7,888 nt of DNA from Clostridiales bacterium (GTDB taxonomy: Bacteria > Bacillota > Clostridia > Christensenellales > Christensenellaceae): contig JAHZHM010000148.1 in the NCBI GenBank assembly GCA_019420265.1, forward strand, positions 1-7,888. The letters are read 5' to 3'. The translations under genes were made by a program, and so were the position numbers. Positions 1 through 4,937 of the stretch are shown piece after piece. The notes below the pieces were generated by a model. The model ran no database searches, was not told where the DNA came from, and saw nothing but the letters and a program-made list of their open reading frames with translations. Numbering within the stretch: the first letter of the stretch is position 1; each line of letters opens with the position of its first letter.

Positions 1-1329
1 TGCCACACCTGCGCCCTTTATCTGGATGGAAAAAAACTGCAGGAATATGCTTTTGATACGGAGAGTCTGCCGGATGGCCCGGGGCAGACAGGGCTGGAAT
101 ATAAAAAAATCCGCAAGAGGGGAGCGAAAATCGCGGTTTTCCGCTGTCTGAAGCAGTATTTTGGGCAGGAGAAGCCCTGGGGCTCGCTGACGGGCGTGCG
201 GCCAACCAAGTTTTTGCGGGATAGCCGGCGTCAGCTGGGAGAGCAGGAAGCCGAGCGGCTTTTTCTGGAGGACTTTGATATTTCTAGGCAAAAGTATGAC
301 CTGACAGCGCAAATCTGCCAGCGGCAGGAGCCAATTTTGGCCTCGCTGGAGCCGCAGGATTTGGATATTTACGTGGGCATTCCTTTTTGCACTTCCAGGT
401 GCGCCTATTGCTCGTTTGCGGCGATGGAGAATACCCGGGAAGGCATTTTGGAGGAGCAGTACGTGGATGCGCTGCTCTATGAGATGGAGCAGCTAGCGGA
501 TATCATTGCGGCGCATCGGGTGAGATCCGTCTATATTGGCGGAGGGACGCCGACGGCGCTTTCGGCGCGCCAGTTGGAGCGCGTGCTGGGGGCGGCTGCC
601 AGATTTGCTCGGGGAGAGTTTACAGTTGAGGCCGGGCGGCCGGATACGATCACGAAAGAAAAGCTGGAGATCATCAAAGACGCAGGGGCAAACCGCATCA
701 GCGTCAACCCCCAGACAACCTGCCAGCAGACGCTGGATCGGATTGGCCGGGTTCACAAGGTGGAAGATTTCTTCCGGGCGGCGGAGCTGGCCAAAACGTT
801 TGGATTTTCTGCCATCAATATGGATCTCATTGTCGGGCTGCCCGGAGAGGGCCGAGGGGAATTTCTGCGCTCGCTTTCGGATGTGCTGGCGCTGGAGCCG
901 GAGAATATCACCGTGCACACGCTGGCCATCAAGCGCGGCTCTAAATTTGGCATGGAAAATGCCCATAGCTTTGCTTCTTCTGGAGAGGCAGAGGCCATGC
1001 TGGCGGAGGGAGCGGAGCGGCTGGCCGCAGCGGGATACGCGCCCTATTATCTCTATCGGCAGAAATACATGGCGGGGAATCTGGAAAACGTCGGTTATGC
1101 GCTGCCCGGCAAGGAGAGCGTGTATAACATCGATATTATGGAAGAGGCGGCGAGCATCCTGGCTTTTGGCGCGGGAGCTATCAGCAAAAAGGTTTCGGGC
1201 GGCATGGTGAAAATCCGCCGGGCGCCGGCGATTAAGGACGTGCCAAAATATAACCAGCGCATCGAACAGATGATAGAGCGCAAGCGGGAGCTTTTTGGCA
1301 AAGAAGAAATAAAAGAGGGGCCGCGTTGA
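1..1329 (+). CDS. hemZ: HemZ-family radical SAM protein (coproporphyrinogen III dehydrogenase-like), 5' partial
   Basis: The frame is open from base 1, so the start lies upstream; 442 codons precede the TGA. The GTG at 196 is internal, because conserved HemZ sequence (PWGSLTGVRPTK, window codons 59-70) comes before it. The radical SAM CX3CX2C motif is CTSRCAYC at codons 130-137, and the glycine-rich SAM-binding motif GGGTPT is at codons 180-185. EAGRPDTI, ISVNPQT and MDLIVGLPGE follow, all typical of the HemN/HemW/HemZ group; the N-terminal extension and EAGRPDTI point to HemZ. HemN enzymes decarboxylate coproporphyrinogen III anaerobically in the cytosol using a 4Fe-4S cluster and SAM. For HemZ that activity is assigned by family and is poorly proven, so a HemW-like heme-handling role is an alternative. 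By comparison with HemZ proteins, probably only some tens of residues are missing at the N terminus. The stop codon overlaps the -35 box of the hisS promoter. I see no frameshift. Confidence 0.93.
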   Translation, partial: CHTCALYLDGKKLQEYAFDTESLPDGPGQTGLEYKKIRKRGAKIAVFRCLKQYFGQEKPWGSLTGVRPTKFLRDSRRQLGEQEAERLFLEDFDISRQKYDLTAQICQRQEPILASLEPQDLDIYVGIPFCTSRCAYCSFAAMENTREGILEEQYVDALLYEMEQLADIIAAHRVRSVYIGGGTPTALSARQLERVLGAAARFARGEFTVEAGRPDTITKEKLEIIKDAGANRISVNPQTTCQQTLDRIGRVHKVEDFFRAAELAKTFGFSAINMDLIVGLPGEGRGEFLRSLSDVLALEPENITVHTLAIKRGSKFGMENAHSFASSGEAEAMLAEGAERLAAAGYAPYYLYRQKYMAGNLENVGYALPGKESVYNIDIMEEAASILAFGAGAISKKVSGGMVKIRRAPAIKDVPKYNQRIEQMIERKRELFGKEEIKEGPR

Positions 1330-1354
1330 CTTTTGCAGCCCCAAAACCTATAAT
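1326..1354 (+). promoter_or_regulatory. SigA-type promoter for hisS-aspS(-trxA)
   Basis: The -35 element is TTGACT at 1326-1331 (5 of 6 consensus bases) and the -10 element is TATAAT at 1349-1354 (perfect). The spacer is exactly 17 bases. The -35 box contains the TGA stop of hemZ. A start site near 1361 would leave a leader of about 35 bases before the hisS GTG. The match to consensus is seen directly; activity is inferred. Confidence 0.85.
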
Positions 1355-1382
1355 GAAACCAAGTTAACGTTTGAAAAGATAC

Positions 1383-1388
1383 AGGAGG
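1383..1388 (+). promoter_or_regulatory. Shine-Dalgarno site of hisS, fixes the GTG start
   Basis: AGGAGG lies 7 bases before the GTG at 1396. This strong site supports the non-ATG start, and the resulting N terminus, MKIQAPKGTRD, matches the usual beginning of bacterial HisRS. Confidence 0.9.
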
Positions 1389-1395
1389 AGAAAGC

Positions 1396-2649
1396 GTGAA
1401 GATTCAGGCGCCTAAGGGAACGCGAGATCTGATTCCCCAAGAGAGCTATCAATGGCAATATATCGAAGGAAAATTGCGGGAGATCACCGCGAGGTTCAAT
1501 ATTCGGGAGGTCCGCACGCCGATTTTTGAGCACACCGAGCTGTTTTTGCGCGGCGTGGGCGACACGACGGACATCGTTCAGAAGGAGATGTATACCTTCG
1601 AGGATCGCGGCGGCAGATCCATCACGCTGCGCCCGGAAGGAACGGCAGGGGCTGTGCGCTCCTTTATCGAGCATGGGCTTTGCGATGGTCCGCAGCCGAC
1701 AAAAATGTGCTATATTGCTGCGCCGGTTTTCCGGTATGAAAAGCCCCAGGCCGGGCGGCTGCGCCAGCACCACCAGTTTGGCATTGAGATTTTTGGTGCC
1801 AAGAGCGCCACGGCAGATGCGGAGGCAATTTTGCTGGCCTACACCGTGCTGAATACGCTGGGTGTAAAAAATCTTTCGCTGAATATCAACTCCATCGGCT
1901 GCCCAGAGTGCCGGCCCAAATACAGCGAGGCGCTCAAGGCATATTATCGAGATAGAAGGGGCGATCTCTGCCCCACTTGCCTGGAACGACTCGAGCGGAA
2001 CCCTTTGCGTCTGCTGGACTGCAAAGAGGAAAAGTGCCAGAAGATCGCCCAAAGTGCTCCCAAAATGGTGGACTCCCTCTGCGAAGATTGCCAGCAGCAT
2101 TTTGACCAGTTGCAGGAGTATCTCACGGATGCGGGAGTGGAATTTAAGATTAACCCTTATATCGTCCGCGGGCTCGACTACTACACCAAGACGGTTTTCG
2201 AGATCATCTCTTCCGAGATTGGCGCGCAGGGAACCGTATGCGGCGGCGGCCGCTATGATGGCCTGGTAGAAGAAATCGGCGGGCCGCAGATGTGCGGCGT
2301 GGGCTTTGGCATGGGCATGGAGCGCCTGCTTCTGGTTATGGAAGCGGCAGGCGTGCAGATTCCGCAGCCAAAGGCGCTTCGGGTATTCCTCTGCACCATG
2401 GGGGAAGATGCGCGGCGCAAGGGCTTTGCGCTCATGGGGCAGCTGCGCAGCCAGGGCATTTCGGCAGATATGGATCATAACGCGCGCAGCTTGAAAGCGC
2501 AGATGAAATATGCCAATAAGCTCGGTGCAGACTATGTCGCGCTGCTGGGAGAAGATGAACTGGCCCGGGGATGCTGCAAGCTGCGGGATATGAAGGGGAG
2601 CGAAGAGCGAGAGGTTCCGCTCAGCAATTTGGCTGAAACATTGAGGTAA
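1396..2649 (+). CDS. hisS: Histidyl-tRNA synthetase
   Basis: This class II synthetase charges tRNA-His with histidine in the cytosol, normally as a homodimer. The 417 residues fit the usual bacterial length. Visible landmarks are KGTRD near the N terminus, motif 1 around residues 37-50 (P42), LRPEGTAG at 78-85, motif 2 at about 112-131 with FRYEKPQAGR, the two histidine-binding signatures VRGLDYY (257-263) and GGGRYDGL (283-290), and motif 3 GMGMERL (305-311, R310). The C-terminal anticodon-binding domain runs from about 327 and includes SLKAQMKYANKLGADY. Between about 168 and 232 there are four cysteine pairs (C169/C172, C192/C195, C209/C214, C229/C232), which could form metal sites. The GTG start is supported by an AGGAGG site. 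aspS begins 5 bases after the TAA, the common Bacillota hisS-aspS pairing. The leader is too short to hold a T-box. Confidence 0.98.
   Translation: MKIQAPKGTRDLIPQESYQWQYIEGKLREITARFNIREVRTPIFEHTELFLRGVGDTTDIVQKEMYTFEDRGGRSITLRPEGTAGAVRSFIEHGLCDGPQPTKMCYIAAPVFRYEKPQAGRLRQHHQFGIEIFGAKSATADAEAILLAYTVLNTLGVKNLSLNINSIGCPECRPKYSEALKAYYRDRRGDLCPTCLERLERNPLRLLDCKEEKCQKIAQSAPKMVDSLCEDCQQHFDQLQEYLTDAGVEFKINPYIVRGLDYYTKTVFEIISSEIGAQGTVCGGGRYDGLVEEIGGPQMCGVGFGMGMERLLLVMEAAGVQIPQPKALRVFLCTMGEDARRKGFALMGQLRSQGISADMDHNARSLKAQMKYANKLGADYVALLGEDELARGCCKLRDMKGSEEREVPLSNLAETLR
2643..2647 (+). promoter_or_regulatory. Shine-Dalgarno site of aspS, overlapping the hisS stop
   Basis: GAGGT at 2643-2647 ends in the first base of the hisS TAA and lies 7 bases before the aspS ATG. 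Ribosomes finishing hisS would cover the aspS initiation region, which suggests translational coupling (inference). Confidence 0.7.
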
Positions 2650-2654
2650 TCAAA

Positions 2655-4439
2655 ATGGGAGAGAAACTAAGCGGCTGGAAGCGCTCGGGCATGTGCGGGA
2701 CGTTTTCGCAGGAGGATATTGGAAAAAGCGTTACGCTGATGGGCTGGGTCAACAGCCGGCGCAACCTGGGAGGGCTCATCTTCGTCTGGCTGCGGGATAG
2801 AAGCGGCGTCATTCAGTTGGTTTTTGATGAGGCGGCAAAGAAGGATTATTTTGCAGACGCCGAGAGCCTGCGCAGCGAATATGTCATCGCGGTAAAGGGC
2901 GAGGTTATCGCCAGAACGCCGGAAAACTACAACGACGATTTGCCCACGGGCAGGATTGAAGTGCGCGTAGAGGAGCTGAAAATTCTCTCTACGGCGCTGA
3001 CACCGCCCTTTGAAATTGAGGAAAATTCCAAAGTCAAAGAGGAACTGCGGCTCAAATATCGCTATTTGGATCTGCGCCGCCCGGATATGCAGCGCAATCT
3101 GATGCTCAGAAGCCAGATCGCCATGTCGACGCGGCAATATCTTTTTGAGCAGGGCTTTTTGGAAATTGAGACGCCCATTCTGCAAAAGAGCACGCCGGAA
3201 GGCGCCAGAGACTACCTGGTTCCCTCCAGAGTGCACCACGGCAAGTTTTATGCCCTGCCCCAGTCTCCGCAGATTTTCAAGCAGCTGCTGATGGTCTCGG
3301 GCATGGATAAATATTATCAGATCGCAAAATGTTTCCGGGACGAGGATTTGCGCGCGGATCGGCAGCCGGAGTTTACGCAGGTGGATATGGAGCTCTCCTT
3401 CGTCGAGGAAGAGGATATTATCGCCGTGAACGAAGGGCTGTTCCAGAGAGTTTTCAAGGATACGCTGGGCATTGATATTCCGCTGCCGCTGCCGCGGCTG
3501 ACCTGGCAGCAGGCAATGGATCGCTATGGCAGCGATAAGCCGGACACCCGTTTTGGCATGGAGCTGACGGATTTGAGCGACATCGCCAAAGACTGTGGCT
3601 TTAAAGTGTTTGCAGAGGCGGTGAAGAACGGCGGGAGCGTCCGCGCCATCAAGGCGGAGCAGGCCGGCCTTTCCAGAAAAGAGATCGATGCGCTGGGTGA
3701 GTTCGTCAAGACGTATGGCGCAAAGGGGCTTGCCTGGATGAATCTGAAGGCGGAAGGATTAAACTCGCCCATTGCGAAGTTCCTTTCGGAGCAGGAAATT
3801 GCGGCGATTCTGGAACGGACGCAGGCAAAGACGGGGGATGTTCTCTTCTTTGTTGCGGATACGAACAAGGTCGTCTATGCGGCGCTGGGTGCGCTGCGGC
3901 TGGAGCTGGCAAAGCGGCTAAGCCTGATTCCCGAGAATCAGTGGAATCTGCTTTGGGTGACGGAGTTCCCGCAGTTTGAATACAGCGAGGAAGAGGGCAG
4001 GCTGGTTGCCATGCACCATCCTTTCACTTCGCCTATGGATGAAGATCTGGATCTTTTGGAGACTGCGCCTGAGAAAGTGCGGGCAAAGGCCTACGACATC
4101 GTTTTGAACGGCACAGAGCTGGGCGGCGGCAGCATCCGAATCCACGATTCGGCTTTGCAGGAGCGGATGTTCCGGGCGCTGGGGTTCACCAAAGAGCAGG
4201 CTTGGGAGCGCTTCGGCTTTATGATGCAGGCGTTCCAGTATGGCACGCCGCCGCATGGCGGGCTGGCTTACGGCCTGGATCGGTTGGCCATGCTGCTTTC
4301 GGGCAGCCAGAGCCTACGGGATGTCATCGCGTTCCCCAAGGTGCAGAATGCGTCGGATCTGATGTGCGAAGCGCCGGATCTGGTGGACGAGAAGCAACTG
4401 ACAGAACTTGGCATTGCAGTTTTGCCAGAAGAGGAATAA
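2655..4439 (+). CDS. aspS: Aspartyl-tRNA synthetase, bacterial type
   Basis: This class IIb synthetase attaches aspartate to tRNA-Asp in the cytosol. Its 594 residues are normal for the bacterial type. In order: an N-terminal OB-fold anticodon-binding domain (about 10-115, with GWVNSRRNLGGLIF); RYLDLRRP (136-143) and motif 1 around 168-176 (P174); the PEGARDYLVPSR segment (181-192); QSPQIFKQ (203-210), part of the aspartate pocket; motif 2 FRDEDLRADRQPEF (227-240); the bacteria-specific GAD insertion (about 285-425, containing YGSDKPDTR); AMHHPFTSP (452-460); GGGSIRIHD (490-498); and motif 3 GLAYGLDRL (536-544, R543). The loop that helps decide tRNA-Asp versus tRNA-Asn has leucine at position 38, where Pseudomonas-type non-discriminating enzymes carry histidine, but this does not settle specificity in Bacillota. 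W45 sits where aspartate is common (IFVWLRDR). aspS lies 5 bases after hisS and 45 before trxA. Confidence 0.98.
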   Translation: MGEKLSGWKRSGMCGTFSQEDIGKSVTLMGWVNSRRNLGGLIFVWLRDRSGVIQLVFDEAAKKDYFADAESLRSEYVIAVKGEVIARTPENYNDDLPTGRIEVRVEELKILSTALTPPFEIEENSKVKEELRLKYRYLDLRRPDMQRNLMLRSQIAMSTRQYLFEQGFLEIETPILQKSTPEGARDYLVPSRVHHGKFYALPQSPQIFKQLLMVSGMDKYYQIAKCFRDEDLRADRQPEFTQVDMELSFVEEEDIIAVNEGLFQRVFKDTLGIDIPLPLPRLTWQQAMDRYGSDKPDTRFGMELTDLSDIAKDCGFKVFAEAVKNGGSVRAIKAEQAGLSRKEIDALGEFVKTYGAKGLAWMNLKAEGLNSPIAKFLSEQEIAAILERTQAKTGDVLFFVADTNKVVYAALGALRLELAKRLSLIPENQWNLLWVTEFPQFEYSEEEGRLVAMHHPFTSPMDEDLDLLETAPEKVRAKAYDIVLNGTELGGGSIRIHDSALQERMFRALGFTKEQAWERFGFMMQAFQYGTPPHGGLAYGLDRLAMLLSGSQSLRDVIAFPKVQNASDLMCEAPDLVDEKQLTELGIAVLPEEE

Positions 4440-4484
4440 AAAGGCAGTTTTTACAGACACTAGATAAAAATACGGAGGTGGAAT

Positions 4485-4802
4485 ATGAGCGTTGTAACGG
4501 TAAACTCTGAGAATTTCCAAAAGGAAGTTTTGCAGGCAGAGTTGGCGGTTGTGGATTTTTGGGCTTCCTGGTGCGGCCCTTGCAAGATGTTTGGCCCGAT
4601 TTTTGAAGAGGTTGCGGGGCAGATGGAGGGTGTTACCTTCGCGAAGCTCAATGTGGACGATGTGCCGGATCTGGCAAGCCAGTATAAGGTGATGTCCATT
4701 CCGACGGTGATTCTGTTCAAAAATGGGCAGGCTGTGCGCAAGAGCCTGGGCGTCATCTCGGCGGCAGAGCTCAAAGAGATGATCGAGGCGGCAAAAGCAT
4801 AA
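4485..4802 (+). CDS. trxA: Thioredoxin
   Basis: This is a small cytosolic protein disulfide reductase that is normally recycled by thioredoxin reductase. The 105 residues form a single thioredoxin domain of standard length with no signal peptide. The active site is WCGPC with C30 and C33, preceded by the conserved buried aspartate D24 in VVDFWASWCGPC. The cis-proline is P73 in the MSIPT motif. After the active site it reads KMFGPIFEEV rather than the commoner KMxAPxLEE, and the later VGA loop reads LGV with G89 kept, so it is a slightly divergent TrxA. The ATG has a strong GGAGGTG site at 4474-4480. The gap to aspS shows no convincing promoter or terminator, so it is probably the last gene of the hisS-aspS unit. 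Two terminators follow. No thioredoxin reductase gene is adjacent. Confidence 0.96.
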   Translation: MSVVTVNSENFQKEVLQAELAVVDFWASWCGPCKMFGPIFEEVAGQMEGVTFAKLNVDDVPDLASQYKVMSIPTVILFKNGQAVRKSLGVISAAELKEMIEAAKA

Positions 4803-4808
4803 CCATAG

Positions 4809-4841
4809 AAAAGAGCGTGGCAAGGGTCGCGCTCTTTTTTT
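4809..4841 (+). terminator. Strong intrinsic terminator after trxA
   Basis: AAAAGAGCG (4809-4817) pairs perfectly with CGCTCTTTT (4830-4838). The stem can extend inward by U-G, G-C and G-U pairs, leaving a 6-base loop at 4821-4826. A run of seven T follows the G+C-rich part of the 3' arm (4835-4841). It begins 7 bases after the trxA stop. Confidence 0.9.
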
Positions 4842-4854
4842 ATGAAAAATGCAG

Positions 4855-4884
4855 AAGAGGGCTTTTTTGACTGCCTCTTTTTTT
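4855..4884 (+). terminator. Second, weaker intrinsic terminator in tandem
   Basis: AAGAGG (4855-4860) pairs with CCTCTT (4874-4879). One more pair, C4862-G4873, forms if G4861 bulges out. The loop is T-rich, about 10 bases, and seven T follow (4878-4884). With the upstream hairpin it would make a fail-safe pair isolating smc from trxA read-through (inference). Confidence 0.65.
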
Positions 4885-4897
4885 ATTGACCCAATTA

Positions 4898-4906
4898 TGA
4901 TATGAT
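4898..4906 (+). promoter_or_regulatory. Candidate extended -10 promoter of smc
   Basis: TGATATGAT contains a TGn extension followed by TATGAT (5 of 6 to TATAAT). The matching -35 position falls in the T tract of the second terminator and has no good consensus. A start near 4913 would give a leader of about 25 bases. smc needs a promoter here because terminators lie just upstream, but the exact element is tentative. Confidence 0.5.
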
Positions 4907-4926
4907 AAGCGGGTAAAAATAGAGTT

Positions 4927-4930
4927 GGAG
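4927..4930 (+). promoter_or_regulatory. Shine-Dalgarno site of smc, fixes the GTG start
   Basis: GGAG lies 7 bases before the GTG at 4938. Upstream in the same frame a TAG stop at 4920 is reached with no other start codon, so GTG at 4938 is the most upstream possible start, and it puts the Walker A lysine at residue 37 as in Bacillus SMC. Confidence 0.8.
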
Positions 4931-4937
4931 AAGAGAC

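Noticed and set aside
493..1344. Long antisense open frame (283 codons) opposite hemZ.
   Set aside because: It lies entirely opposite a clearly conserved gene, its product is Arg/Leu/His-rich without a recognisable domain, and no Shine-Dalgarno site or promoter was found. It is a by-product of GC-biased codon usage.
1363..1371. Overlapping palindromes GTTAAC and AACGTT just downstream of the predicted hisS start site, as a possible operator.
   Set aside because: Six-base palindromes are common by chance and there is no longer dyad symmetry around them.
1348..2478. Antisense open frame of 376 codons opposite hisS.
   Set aside because: The hisS frame carries every class II motif, while the reverse frame resembles no family I recognise. 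It is a shadow frame.
4415..4460. Possible terminator between aspS and trxA (TGCC ... GGCA followed by T5).
   Set aside because: Only about four base pairs form across a long loop. GCAGTTTT also occurs twice as a direct repeat, not an inverted one. This is too weak to call.
4450..4471. Possible trxA promoter, TTTACA followed by TAGATA or TAAAAAT.
   Set aside because: The spacers between these hexamers are far shorter than 16-18 bases, so they do not make a usable SigA promoter.
4202..4510. Forward frame of 102 codons spanning the aspS end and the trxA start.
   Set aside because: It overlaps two certain genes out of frame, has no ribosome binding site and no recognisable product.
4886..4919. 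TTGACC as the -35 box of an smc promoter.
   Set aside because: At 16-18 bases downstream the sequence is GC-rich (around GCGGGT). The nearest A/T hexamer, TAAAAA at 4914, is 22 bases away. The extended -10 at 4898-4906 is the better candidate.
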